39,199 bases of DNA from a bacterium BMS3Abin08 (GCA_002897935.1 BDTA01000084.1:1-39199); one strand, 5' to 3'. Counted from the stretch's first letter, positions 1-8,872 are shown. A program made the numbers and translations. Notes: a model not told the origin generated them from the sequence alone.

Positions 1-83
1 CACATTGCGGCGCTGAGCGGTCGCCCGAAGGGCATCCGTTTGAGTGCCTGGTTCTCCTCGAAGCGGAGCGGAGGGGGGAACGG

Positions 84-185
84 TTGAAGTCTGCGGCGGC
101 TGAACACTGAGCCACCGAGAACGATAAACATTAAGAAACTGCAAATTCAAAAAAAAGAGCGATTCAGCCGTCCGCAGCAGTTCCT
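84..185. repeat. Imperfect inverted repeat, possible degenerate second cassette recombination site
   Basis: The arms near 90-104 and 163-177 (CTGCGG-CGGCTGAA against its complement) pair along their length with one unpaired extra base, and an outer GGAAC/GTTCC pair lies beyond. The spacing and extrahelical base resemble an integron attC site, and the repeat sits directly after the 3' end of the small gene at 198-536, where a cassette site would be expected. However, the terminal core boxes do not match the GTTRRRY/RYYYAAC consensus, so this may be only a hairpin. Confidence 0.4.
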
Positions 186-197
186 TGGGTTGTAGAA

Positions 198-536
198 CTA
201 TTTCGTCCAAAGGGACCATATAGCCTGTGCAACCAAAGTCCCAATGACACCAAGCAGAGCCCCCAAGATTAACAACTTGAATTGGAACTTGCGGCCCTCC
301 TTCGCGTCTTGAATTACCTCCTGATGCCTCAGTTGAGTACTTTGCTCCTCCTTAAGTCTGTTGGCTAAATCAATTCTATCTTTCTTCGACAATCCAGCCG
401 TCGTCTCTTTCCATCTATCACAGCCTTCGGTACTATCCCGACGCGATTCATTATCGAAGGCGCACACAACATGGATACCTGATCGCTCAGCTTTGCTGTC
501 GATGCTAAATATGCAAGTTCCACAGACTCTTTTCAT
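198..536 (-). CDS. Hypothetical small membrane protein, probable integron cassette gene
   Basis: I do not recognise the family of this 112-residue protein. The N-terminal third carries several cysteines (C5, C8, C25, C39), a spacing that could bind metal. The middle is charged and probably helical (about residues 50-82), and a single hydrophobic segment lies near residues 87-108, so it is probably anchored by its C-terminus with the bulk in the cytoplasm. The start codon lies only 12 bases after the core of the attC-like site at 549-641 and has no obvious Shine-Dalgarno sequence. Both are typical of integron cassette genes. The function is unknown. Confidence 0.55.
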   Translation of the reverse strand: MKRVCGTCIFSIDSKAERSGIHVVCAFDNESRRDSTEGCDRWKETTAGLSKKDRIDLANRLKEEQSTQLRHQEVIQDAKEGRKFQFKLLILGALLGVIGTLVAQAIWSLWTK

Positions 537-548
537 GTGTTTTTAGCA

Positions 549-641
549 ACCCAACGCCTCACATCACCGGCAGCAAAAAGCAGAGCGACGAGAAACGAGG
601 AGCGGCGCTTTTTGTTGTCCGAGTGCATGTGATTGTTATGT
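549..641 (-). other. Integron attC recombination site
   Basis: Read on the minus strand, this 93-bp stretch starts with ACATAAC and ends with GGCGTTGGGT, whose GTTGGGT matches the attC core GTTRRRY. The two halves (roughly 555-580 and 607-637) pair over about 28 bases and leave three single unpaired bases on one side plus a small unpaired central spacer. Extrahelical bases like these let integron integrases recognise folded single-stranded attC. A variable loop of about 25 bases lies between the arms. The site sits between two minus-strand genes, each in the cassette orientation. No integron integrase gene is in the window. Confidence 0.75.
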
Positions 642-651
642 GTTTTTTGCC

Positions 652-996
652 CTAACATAGTACCGGCGATTTAAGTGCGCTATTAGAATCACTAAATTTT
701 ATTTTTTCGGAAAAAATAATTATTTCATCACCTACTCTATTAGATGCAGACTGGGAAAGTTTATGCATTAGTTTACGTTTTTCTGCATATAGGTTCAAAA
801 TATATTCATGGTTATCATATGAAACTATCCATTTCTTGCGCAATTGATGAACTTTCATAGAAAGCCTCTTGTGATCTTCTTTTGAATAGAAGTTCATATA
901 AAGATCCGCCCCTTTCTGGTAATAAGGAGGATCTAGTCCTAAAACAAGCGAGGCTTTTCTATGAGTTGTATAGAGCCCCATCTTATCCATCGACAA
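652..996 (-). pseudogene. Truncated D12-class N6-adenine DNA methyltransferase (C-terminal part)
   Basis: The 114 residues match the C-terminal half of D12-class adenine methylases. The catalytic motif IV DPPY lies at residues 22-25 and is followed by the family's NFY-KEDH, KKWIVSYDN and SEK segments. The N-terminal S-adenosylmethionine-binding domain (motif I FxGxG) is missing. The nominal TTG start at 996 is only where the open frame begins: family-like sequence may run a few codons further up to about 1010, then a TGA stop occurs at 1021-1023, inside the probable insertion sequence. The enzyme cannot be active as it stands. It is followed by the attC site, so it was probably a cassette-borne solitary or restriction-modification methylase. 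Confidence 0.7.
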
Positions 997-1007
997 GTTA
1001 CATTTTT

Positions 1008-2763
1008 GCCTGTTAATCTCTCAAAGCGATGATTTTATAGCGTGAATGCCTCGATCATTACCATCATAAAACCTAAAACACATTCTTACCGGTAAAACTT
1101 CCATGATTCCTACGCACCTTTCCCGCTTTCATCTTTTCTTGTTTTAACTTTCTGCTTAAATCGTATCTTCTCTATGTAATCGCTAATTTTAATCGTCGTA
1201 TTCGCTCCCATGTTGCAAAGAAATCCTTCAGCCATGCATTATACCCAAGTATTCGATATACTATCTTTCGTCCTGTCCTGATTATCTGAGCAGGCAACAA
1301 AATCAGCGTATATAGAAACCGGCGAAACTCCATCTTTATTACTTCAGCCCCGCGAACTTTATTGGGCATCAACAATCCAAACCATGACTTCAGATTCCAC
1401 GCCAATGCCGCCATCACCATATACGCCCAGTTGCTTTCCAAATCACGCACCGGCACTCTCATCGCATTTACTCCGTTTTTTAACTGCTCCACTACATTCT
1501 CCTGGTCGCAGCGTCCATTTGCCAATCTCACCACCTCTGCTGCCGTCAAATCTCTGCGCGTTGTGATATAGAAAAAATACCTGATATCGTCAAATAGTAC
1601 TTCCTCTCCTTTTTCAACGCTAAGGTTCTTTCTTATTACCACCATCCGGTAGGTCTGCCTGCATTTGCCAGGCCTATACTCAAATTCCGCTACCTCTTCA
1701 CTCTCCAACTTTATGTTCTTGAATTCACGCTTCCTTACTATCTCCTCTTTGACATTCTCAGGCTTCAAACGCTCCTGTGTCTGTACCTTATATTTGGACT
1801 TCCGCTTCAACTCCTTCCAATCCTCCTCAGAAACCTCTTCAGCCCGTTTTACCAACCCTTTACGTGCATCCATTCCAAATACAAAATCTACTCTCTCTGC
1901 CCATCGGTCAAATTTCCTCGTCAATGAAAAATCCGTGTCTCCCCTTAAACATATCTTCTTCGCATGGGGCTTCACTAAATCTATTGCACGATCAATCCAC
2001 TCCGTCGCTCCCTGGTGACTTGCTGCATTCCCCGGACGGTTTACTATGTACAATACCTCTTTGGTGTTGGCTAACGAAACAATCAAGGGCGCATATCCCC
2101 ATATCCCCTTGTACGATATGTCCATTCCCTTCTTGCACTCCCCCAGCGTCCCTGCTATCGTCCCATCTATATCTATCAGCGCCTCCTCCAGTCTCCCCTT
2201 TCCTCCTTCTGCCCATACTCGCTGCCGCGTCCTGTTTATGCTCTCCATCAGTGTTGCTATATCTTCCCTGTCAAATCGACGTGTGAAATCTCCGGCTGTC
2301 GTAGGATCAGGTATGCGCTGCGCTCCCAATGCATTCAGAAACACTTCGTCATTCCGCCTCAACTCTATATCCTCCAGACGCATCCCCCCGGCCAATATGT
2401 TATAGGCTATGTTTAATACATGATCAGATTCATGATAGGGTATATGTGCCTTTAATAATTTCAGGTTTGCGTTGATCTCTTTCTCTAATCCTATCCTTTT
2501 TACCATCTGGTGGAACACTCCTATTCCCCCGCAACTGATCGCTTGTGCCTTCTCGCTCATCTCGTAATGTATGTTGCTGCCCTTCATTATCGGCTCCCCC
2601 TGGTCCTTCCACTGCCTTTTCCCCAATCTACCCTCTATTCGCCGTTTACTTTTCCTTATTATTTTGCTATACTTGTTCTTAGATATTGTACTCACTTGAA
2701 ATGCCCCTTTCTTTGGTTATTGCGTTTACCACGCTTCTTATTTTAACCAATAGATTAGGGGCA
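1008..2763 (-). mobile_element. IS1380-family insertion sequence
   Basis: The element is defined by the IS1380-type transposase it contains. The boundaries are tentative. A sequence near 1008-1022 (CCTGTTAATCTCT) is an imperfect inverted match to the complement of about 2750-2763 (CCCCTAATCTATT). The element ends against a truncated methylase on the left and a truncated secreted-protein gene on the right, and no convincing target duplication is visible. Confidence 0.6.
1172..2695 (-). CDS. IS1380-family DDE transposase
   Basis: This 507-residue transposase moves the surrounding element by cut-and-paste DNA strand transfer. Visible family features are the N-terminal basic region, the conserved [12 protein letters not shown] segment near residue 130, a first catalytic aspartate in DIDGT, a second in LRGDTDFSL, and a glutamate in the late [14 protein letters not shown] segment, together forming the DDE triad. 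The length is slightly above the usual 430-470 because of about 35 extra N-terminal residues. It starts with GTG at 2693-2695, preceded by a purine-rich GAAAGGGG sequence. A later ATG (residue 37) is an alternative start. The frame is intact, so the element may still be mobile. Confidence 0.9.
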   Translation of the reverse strand: MSTISKNKYSKIIRKSKRRIEGRLGKRQWKDQGEPIMKGSNIHYEMSEKAQAISCGGIGVFHQMVKRIGLEKEINANLKLLKAHIPYHESDHVLNIAYNILAGGMRLEDIELRRNDEVFLNALGAQRIPDPTTAGDFTRRFDREDIATLMESINRTRQRVWAEGGKGRLEEALIDIDGTIAGTLGECKKGMDISYKGIWGYAPLIVSLANTKEVLYIVNRPGNAASHQGATEWIDRAIDLVKPHAKKICLRGDTDFSLTRKFDRWAERVDFVFGMDARKGLVKRAEEVSEEDWKELKRKSKYKVQTQERLKPENVKEEIVRKREFKNIKLESEEVAEFEYRPGKCRQTYRMVVIRKNLSVEKGEEVLFDDIRYFFYITTRRDLTAAEVVRLANGRCDQENVVEQLKNGVNAMRVPVRDLESNWAYMVMAALAWNLKSWFGLLMPNKVRGAEVIKMEFRRFLYTLILLPAQIIRTGRKIVYRILGYNAWLKDFFATWERIRRLKLAIT

Positions 2764-2767
2764 TTTC
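2698..2767. repeat. Imperfect 70-bp inverted repeat at the transposase-proximal IS end
   Basis: GAAATGCCCCT at 2698-2708 is perfectly complementary to AGGGGCATTTC at 2757-2767, and TTGGTTA (2713-2719) pairs with TAACCAA (2744-2750). The hairpin covers the end of the element and the transposase ribosome-binding region. It could be a subterminal transposase-binding structure, or it could shield the transposase start from transcripts entering from outside. It also lies just downstream of the broken secreted-protein gene and could act as a weak terminator. Confidence 0.6.
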
Positions 2768-2773
2768 TACCTC

Positions 2774-4875
2774 TTAATGCTTGTTCCTTGTTTTATCGCG
2801 CTTGTTTAAGGACTGTCCCGTATTTACATTCTTCTTCCAGTAGCCGGTTATAACCGGATCATAGGGCACGTACACCTCCATATGCACCGTGCCGCCTTCC
2901 TCTATCCCCGTAACCGTGAACTCAAACATCCCGTAGGGAAAGACTATCCCGGAAGGGGCATCAGCCGGGGGATCCACTGCCTGTACGTTCGTCTGCCCCG
3001 CACCGTTCGTATTGGATACCGTGGCATAATTGAGTCCGTCGGCAGTCTTGAGAGTGGTTACATCCCCCTGGAGGCTGTCAGATGTGCCGTCATCGTTTCC
3101 GTCCCCGCCGTTGGGGCCTCCGTCCTCCACACCCGGGGGCACACCGTCGCCGTCATCAAAGAACTCCGCCGTTACCGCCCTGCCGGAGGTCATCTTAATG
3201 GTACACTTTCCATCCAATACAGAATCACAACCCGTCCAGCCCGTAAAGCTTGAGTTCGCAGCGGAAGTGGCGGTCAGCGTCACCACCGTATCCTCATTAA
3301 ACCTTAGTGAACATCTCCTCCGCAGCCTATGCCGGAGGGACTGCTCGCCACCGTACCCGAGCCGGTGCCTGTCCTTGTCACGGTGAGCGTGTACCACATA
3401 ACCTCATCCGCACCCATGTCAACCGTGTTGTTTGATATACGGGGCTCCCCGTCAAAGTCCTTCTCCGGAAGCGAAGGGGCTGTGTTCGTTCCCGCATCTA
3501 TACAGGAAGATGTCGCCTTAAGATGGAAATTACCCCCGGCTTCATCCACAAACTGCGGGTCGGTGTTGTTTATATTCCCGGAGTGGGTGTAGGCAGCCGT
3601 ATCCGTTATGTAGATATCGGTGTCCTGCGCGGTGGTGAAATCAGCGGCCCCTGAAAAGGCGTTGTTGAATACGCTTACAGAGCAGGCTGTACCGTTAACG
3701 TCACCGTCTGAATTGATATAGAGATTCGCCCCGTTTCCGCCCCCGGTATTACTGTTGGATTTGAATATGTTGTTATAAATCCTCCCGACGGTATCATCGG
3801 TCCCCATCCATATGAAGACACCCCCGCCTCCACCGAAGGCGTCCGAGGCCGAATTCCCTGAAAAGGTATTGTTGGTGAGGGTTACGGTGGTTGATGAAGG
3901 CCCGGCAATCATTGCGGTCAGGCCTGAGTCCGGCGCATTACCGGATAGCGAGGCAACGTCGCGCGGAGGGATTGTTGCCAGCCCGGCTCCCCCGCCGTCC
4001 GAGGCGGTATTGTCACTGAAGGTGTTATTGGTAAGAGTGATTTGCGCACCTGTTGCGGCCGCAGCTCCGAGTCCGCCGCCGTCGTTGGCAGCGGTATTCC
4101 CGATGAAGGAGTTCCGATCAAGTAGGATTCCGGCGCCTGCCGCCAGTCCGGCTCCCCCGCCGTCATGTGCCGCTGTATTGCCATCAAAGATATTCCCCTG
4201 GAGTATTGCAAACCCTCCGGCCGTCATCACGGCAAGCCCGCCGCCGTCATACTGGGTGGAGTTACCGCTGAAGATATTGCCTATGAAAATCGCTGAGCCG
4301 TAAAGAGAGACAAAAGCCGCCCCGCCCCCACCGTTACCCTCGGCCGTACCGTCGGCTTGGTTACCTGAAAAGGCATTATTTGCAAGTGTAAGGCTTGCGG
4401 AAGTTGTAAAGACAAAAAGTCCTCCTCCACCGGGTGAAAACTGCACATCCGAGCTGCCGTTCCGGAAGGTGATCCCCTGAATCGTTACATTACTGCCGGT
4501 GTCACCACCGTCTCCACCGGTATCGGTGTTTATATTCATTATCTGCACGGCGCTTCCCCCGTCAAGGACGGCGGCCCCCGACCCTGCATGCTGAATCGTC
4601 AATGTATGCCCATTGTCTCCGTTATCGGTCAGGTATGTAAGCGTTGCAGTGATATTGTATGTCCCTGCCTGCACATTGATTACATCGTTGTCATTGTTGC
4701 CTGCCGCAAAGGCCAGGGCCGACGTAAAATCACATGTGCCGTCGGTGCAGTCGGTATCGGTTGCAGTCGTTACGTTGAGTGTTGCAGCCATAGAGGCGCC
4801 GGGTGAGAAAAAGAGTAAAAGTGTAAAGAATACGGCCGCTGAAAACAGACATATCTTTTTACAATATTTCTTCAT
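2774..4875 (-). pseudogene. Secreted beta-helix protein with choice-of-anchor domains, frameshifted and 3'-truncated
   Basis: The gene begins at the second of two in-frame ATGs (4873-4875), which has GGAGG five bases upstream. It encodes a signal peptide ending near AMAA, then parallel beta-helix repeats rich in N-x-F-x-G-N and DGGG turns. A choice-of-anchor-Q-like segment follows ([26 protein letters not shown]), then the start of an InlB-like repeat. Near 3312 the frame ends in TAA, but the repeat (FNEDTVVTLTAT, FTGWTGC) continues in the next frame. One added T restores a continuous protein of about 700 residues. After a calcium-binding-like D/G linker and a choice-of-anchor-U-like domain the protein stops in non-homologous sequence near 2830-2774, beside the IS. 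It was probably exported and surface-associated. Confidence 0.75.
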
Positions 4876-5125
4876 AATATCCTCCATCTCTTTATTTATT
4901 TATTCTCTATTTTATCCGCTGTCTGAAACCATGCGGGAAACCCCGGATCCCGGCCTGAGACCTGAACCCGGAGTGAGGTTTTTGCTTTGCCTGCCGTCAA
5001 AATGCCGAAGACGGACTATGGAGGGACAGGTCTCCGACATGCTCCTCCAGGTATATCTCCACCTCTGAGGTATTGTATCAGAAGAAAACCGGTTTGTAAA
5101 TCGGGTAAATACTGTATTTTGAGGC

Positions 5126-5250
5126 AACAGTCTGTTGCCCAAACAGGAAAATGTCCTTACAATGCACCTTGCCGAAAGCTCCGACCTTTGGTCGGAGAGC
5201 TTGACCGTCCTTCTGAATCCCGAATTAAGTTCGGGAAATATAGTGAACTA
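5126..5250. repeat. Mosaic intergenic repeat shared with 8852-8886 and 12665-12745
   Basis: The stretch 5126-5160 matches 8852-8886 with a few substitutions and one single-base indel. Immediately after it, the segment beginning AATGCACCTTGCCGAAAGCT with a CTCCGACC/GGTCGGAG hairpin recurs in reverse orientation around 12665-12720. The block looks like pieces of palindromic repeats joined together. Confidence 0.6.
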
Positions 5251-5252
5251 CC

Positions 5253-5409
5253 CTATGGCAGAGACCACAGGGCGTCTGAAAATTGTATGTTTATTTTCGG
5301 TGTCATTCCCGTTTGTCGGGAATCCTTCGACTTGTTCGGCATCACATGAAAGATTCCCCGAACGCTTTCGGGGAATGACAGAAATATGGAACTGCGGCAG
5401 AGACCGCAG
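5253..5409. repeat. GTCATTCC/GGAATGAC palindrome flanked by direct hairpin repeats
   Basis: The centre (5302-5379) begins GTCATTCC and ends GGAATGAC, with internal sub-hairpins such as TTCCCCGAACGCTTTCGGGGAA. It is flanked on both sides by near-identical 18-base hairpins with the common loop CAGAGA (5253-5270 and 5392-5409, CTGCGG-CAGAGA-CCGCAG in the second). The same GTCATTCC family recurs near 12.6, 25.1-25.5, 29.9 and 31.4 kb. Confidence 0.65.
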
Positions 5410-5421
5410 GGTGTTATATTT

Positions 5422-5460
5422 ATAAAAATAATGGTTACGAGACACTGAAACAATATCCCG
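5422..5460 (+). repeat. Short interspersed repeat, copy 1 (TTACGAG..CTGAAACAATA)
   Basis: This 39-base sequence recurs at 25525-25562 with only a few differences, including the shared core TTACGAG, CTGAAACAATA and CCCG. Both copies lie in intergenic DNA just before long plus-strand operons (ileS and mreB). Confidence 0.6.
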
Positions 5461-5529
5461 AAAGATTCACCATCTAAATCACCAGCTAAATGGGAGAAAA
5501 ATCATTTTTTTAATTCAGGCGGGGTTTTC

Positions 5530-5538
5530 TGATATAAT
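5530..5538 (+). promoter_or_regulatory. Extended -10 promoter for ileS-lspA
   Basis: The sequence TGATATAAT is a perfect extended -10 (TGnTATAAT). The -35 region is weak, which is normal for extended -10 promoters. A start near 5545 would give a leader of about 47 bases before the ileS ATG at 5592. Confidence 0.6.
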
Positions 5539-5591
5539 AACAGACGCCGTTTATCTCTTTATGATTTTTTGAGTACAAGGTGGTAAGGAAG

Positions 5592-8393
5592 ATGCCCGAA
5601 GACTACAAGGATACGCTTAATCTCCCCAGGACGACCTTCCCCATGAAGGCGAATCTGACACGGAGAGAGCCGGAGTTTCTCCGCTTCTGGGAAGAAAAGG
5701 GAATATACCGGAAACTCCAGGAACAAAACCGGGGAAAACCCGCCTTTATACTCCATGACGGCCCTCCCTACGCAAATGGGCACATCCACATGGGGCATGC
5801 CCTGAACAAGGTACTGAAGGATATCATCATCAAATACAAGGGGATGAAGGGTTTTTATTCGCCCTATGTCCCCGGCTGGGACTGCCATGGACTTCCCATT
5901 GAACTCCAGGTGGACAAAAAACTCGGCAAAAAGAAACACGAGACCCCGATCACAGAGAAACGGAGACTCTGCAGGGAATATGCAGAGCGGTTTGTAAACA
6001 TACAGCGGGAGGAATTCAAAAGGCTGGGCGTCTTCGGTGACTGGGAACGGCCCTACCTCACAATGACCTACGGATACGAGGCAACCATAGCCCGCGAGTT
6101 CATCCGCTTCATAAGGAACGGCTCCGTTTACAAGGGGAAAAAGCCCGTCCACTGGTGCCCCTCCTGTGTGACCGCCCTTGCAGAGGCGGAGGTGGAGTAT
6201 GACGAAAAGGTCTCTCCCTCTGTCTATGTAAGGTTCCGGGTGTCTGAAGAGGAGGCAGAAAAACTGGAAGGCTCCATCCCGGAACTCAAGGGGCATACCC
6301 TCTACTTCATAATCTGGACCACCACGCCCTGGACACTTCCTGCAAACCTTGCCCTTGCAGTCCATCCCGATGTGCAATATGCCGTGATAGAAAAAGACGG
6401 CGAATTCTTCATAGTGGCCTCTGAGCTTCAGGAGAGCCTGATGGAGAAAATCGGTCTTGACGGCAAGCGGGTCTCTCTGATCAGGGGAGACGCACTTGAG
6501 GGACTGAAGGCGAAGCACCCATTCATAGAGAGGCAATCCCCCGTGATAACCGGAGAGTTTGTAACCACCACCGAGGGCACGGGTATCGTCCATATAGCGC
6601 CCGGCCATGGTGAGGATGACTATCTTGCAGGACTCAGGTACGGCCTTGAGATATATGCACCTGTGGATGATTACGGGAGGTTCACAACTGATGACGGGGG
6701 TCTCAGGGGGGAGTTCGTCTTCAAGGCGAACGAGACCATCATCGACATACTCAAGGAGAGAAAGGCCCTCATGGGCCGGGCAGAGATAACCCACTCCTAC
6801 CCTCACTGCTGGAGATGCAAAAAACCCGTGATCTTCAGGGCAACCGAACAGTGGTTCATCTCCGTCGACCATAATAATCTCAGGCAAGCCTGCCTGGAGG
6901 AGATTGAACGGGTTAGATGGATCCCCGATTGGGGGAAAGAGCGGATCAGGGGAATGGTTGAACGCCGTCCCGACTGGTGTGTCTCCCGACAGAGGGCATG
7001 GGGGGTACCCATCACGGCGCTCAACTGCACCAACTGCGGTGATTTTGTGAAGGATGACCTCTTCTTTGAGAGGGTTATACGGCTGTTTTCGGAAAGGGGC
7101 TCCGATGCATGGTTTGATGCCACAGTGGAGGAACTCCTCCCTGAAGGCTACCGGTGTCCCTCCTGTGGCTCGGAGACCTTCAAAAAGGATACGGACATAC
7201 TGGATGTATGGTTTGACTCCGGGGTAAGCCATGCCGCCGTCCTCGAGACGGATGAGCGGCTCAAGTGGCCTGCAGAGATGTACCTCGAAGGGAGCGACCA
7301 GCACAGGGGATGGTTCCAGAGTTCGCTCCTTGCCTCCGTGGGGACGAGGAAGAGGGCCCCTTATAATATAGTCCTCACCCACGGCTTCGTAGTGGACGGA
7401 AAGGGAAAGAAGATGTCCAAATCCATCGGGAATGTAATCTCCCCTGACGACATTATAAAAAAGAACGGCGCAGAGGTCCTGAGGATCTGGGTTTCGGCGG
7501 AGGATTACCGTAACGATGTCAGGCTGTCCGGCGAGATAATCAAGCGGCTGGTAGATGCATACCGCAAGATAAGAAATACCTGCCGTTTTCTCCTCGGCAA
7601 TATCAATGACTTTGACCTCAGGGATTACTCAACGGAACTCACCGAGATTGACCGCTGGGCCATGAGCAGGCTTCAGTCCCTTGTAGAGAGAGTAACGGAG
7701 GCCTATGAGGAGTTCGATTTTCATAACGCCTTCCAGTCTATCTACAGCTTCTGCGTTGTTGAGATGAGTTCATTCTACCTTGATATCCTGAAGGACCGGC
7801 TCTATACATTCCCGTCTGGCTCGGCTGAGAGGAGGGCGGCCCAGTGGTGCATGCATCGGATCCTCTCCGTGATAACAAGGCTGATGGCCCCGATCCTCTC
7901 CTTCATGGCGGAGGAGGTCTGGCAGCATATGCCGGGGGATAGGGAGGAGAGCATTTTTCTGAGCGCGTTTCCCGGAGTAGAGAGCAGGTTCAGGGATGAT
8001 GAACTTGAAAAACGATGGAGTGTGCTCATCGAGGTGAGGAATGTTGTTAACAAGGCTATTGAGTTAAAACGCGAAGAGAAACTGGTGGGGAACTCCCTTG
8101 AGGCCAGGGTCGAGGTCTATGCCGACAGTGCAAGAATCTCCCTTTTAAGGGAATACGCTGACTTTCTGCCCACACTCTTCATAGTCTCGCAGGCCGGGGT
8201 TGGTGAGATACAAGAGGCTCCGGAGACCGCTTACAGGCCCGATGATGTCAGCGGGCTCGGGGTGGTGATAGAACGTGCGGGGGGTAAGAAGTGCCCCCGT
8301 TGCTGGAACTGGTCCGACTCCGTCGGGCGGTTCAGCGACCTTCCCGATGTCTGCGAGAGGTGTTATCACGTGCTTACCGGCACACACGGATAA
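5592..8393 (+). CDS. ileS: Isoleucyl-tRNA synthetase
   Basis: This class I synthetase charges tRNA-Ile with isoleucine and edits misactivated valine. The HIGH-type motif is HMGH at residues 66-69 and KMSKS is at 607-611. The long CP1 editing insertion lies between, with the TTTPWTLPAN segment visible. The C-terminus ends with a zinc-binding domain (CPRC...CERC), as in full-length bacterial IleS, and the length of 933 residues is normal. I start it at ATG 5592, which has AAGGTGG about eight bases upstream. An in-frame GTG at 5580 would add four residues. It shares a TAATG stop-start overlap with lspA, a common IleS-LspA pairing. Confidence 0.97.
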   Translation: MPEDYKDTLNLPRTTFPMKANLTRREPEFLRFWEEKGIYRKLQEQNRGKPAFILHDGPPYANGHIHMGHALNKVLKDIIIKYKGMKGFYSPYVPGWDCHGLPIELQVDKKLGKKKHETPITEKRRLCREYAERFVNIQREEFKRLGVFGDWERPYLTMTYGYEATIAREFIRFIRNGSVYKGKKPVHWCPSCVTALAEAEVEYDEKVSPSVYVRFRVSEEEAEKLEGSIPELKGHTLYFIIWTTTPWTLPANLALAVHPDVQYAVIEKDGEFFIVASELQESLMEKIGLDGKRVSLIRGDALEGLKAKHPFIERQSPVITGEFVTTTEGTGIVHIAPGHGEDDYLAGLRYGLEIYAPVDDYGRFTTDDGGLRGEFVFKANETIIDILKERKALMGRAEITHSYPHCWRCKKPVIFRATEQWFISVDHNNLRQACLEEIERVRWIPDWGKERIRGMVERRPDWCVSRQRAWGVPITALNCTNCGDFVKDDLFFERVIRLFSERGSDAWFDATVEELLPEGYRCPSCGSETFKKDTDILDVWFDSGVSHAAVLETDERLKWPAEMYLEGSDQHRGWFQSSLLASVGTRKRAPYNIVLTHGFVVDGKGKKMSKSIGNVISPDDIIKKNGAEVLRIWVSAEDYRNDVRLSGEIIKRLVDAYRKIRNTCRFLLGNINDFDLRDYSTELTEIDRWAMSRLQSLVERVTEAYEEFDFHNAFQSIYSFCVVEMSSFYLDILKDRLYTFPSGSAERRAAQWCMHRILSVITRLMAPILSFMAEEVWQHMPGDREESIFLSAFPGVESRFRDDELEKRWSVLIEVRNVVNKAIELKREEKLVGNSLEARVEVYADSARISLLREYADFLPTLFIVSQAGVGEIQEAPETAYRPDDVSGLGVVIERAGGKKCPRCWNWSDSVGRFSDLPDVCERCYHVLTGTHG

Positions 8394-8872
8394 TGAGCGG
8401 CATGGACAAAGGCAGGCAATCCAGCGGTATCCTCTTTTTTGTTTTAGCCCTTTCTGTTCTTATATTGGACCAGGCGACAAAGATCCTGGCAGTCAATACC
8501 ATCCGGCCTTACGAAAGCATAAGGATCCTGCCCTTTTTCCAGTTGGTTAATGTCAGGAACCAGGGAGCCGCCTTCGGGCTCTTCCAGTCGGCCGGGAATA
8601 CTTTCTTCATCATAATCTCAATTCTTGCAATAGTTTTTATATTCTTCCTGATCCTGAAAAACAGTGAGGACAGGCTCTCACTCTCCATCATACTCGGCGG
8701 GGCGCTCGGAAACCTGCTTGACAGGGTAAGGCTGGGACATGTAATAGATTTCCTGGATTTCTACGTGGGTAAATACCACTGGCCCGCCTTCAATCTTGCT
8801 GACTCGGCACTCACTGCCGGAATCGTGCTCCTCCTGATAAGAACGGTTATAAACAGTCGGTTGCCCAAATAG
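8393..8872 (+). CDS. lspA: Lipoprotein signal peptidase (signal peptidase II)
   Basis: This inner-membrane aspartyl protease cleaves the signal peptide of diacylglyceryl-modified prolipoproteins. At 159 residues it has the normal family length and four hydrophobic segments. The conserved NQGAAFG motif lies at 56-62. GNLLDR is followed by VIDF, with probable catalytic D119, and FNLADS carries catalytic D137. The start is the ATG that overlaps the ileS stop (TAATG). An in-frame ATG three codons later is possible. The last few codons and the stop lie in a repeat also found at 5126-5160, so the C-terminal tail appears to have been replaced by repeat sequence. The enzyme would serve lipoproteins such as the one at 22276. 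Confidence 0.95.
   Translation: MSGMDKGRQSSGILFFVLALSVLILDQATKILAVNTIRPYESIRILPFFQLVNVRNQGAAFGLFQSAGNTFFIIISILAIVFIFFLILKNSEDRLSLSIILGGALGNLLDRVRLGHVIDFLDFYVGKYHWPAFNLADSALTAGIVLLLIRTVINSRLPK

Larger units (their letters stand above)
4888..5579. other. Gene-free stretch with mosaic palindromic repeats and the ileS promoter
   Basis: No convincing gene is present. About 4888-5125 shows nothing clear. From 5126 to 5460 there is a patchwork of repeats also found elsewhere in the window (see the separate repeat entries). The last 60 bases contain an extended -10 promoter leading into ileS. Confidence 0.7.

Noticed and set aside
997-1171. Possible extension of the methylase upstream of 996
   Set aside because: A TGA at 1021-1023 breaks the frame, and the sequence just above it lies inside the probable insertion sequence. 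It does not look like a third selenocysteine codon, since there is no redox cysteine context.
3304-3318. Programmed frameshift or stop-codon recoding in the beta-helix gene
   Set aside because: The stop is TAA rather than TGA, there is no slippery heptamer with a downstream pseudoknot, and the gene is also truncated. A plain indel is more likely.
5559-7382. Long open frame on the minus strand opposite ileS
   Set aside because: It is a shadow of the ileS coding sequence, whose full motif set is on the plus strand. Its translation has no domain and is rich in P, G and C, as expected of an antisense frame.
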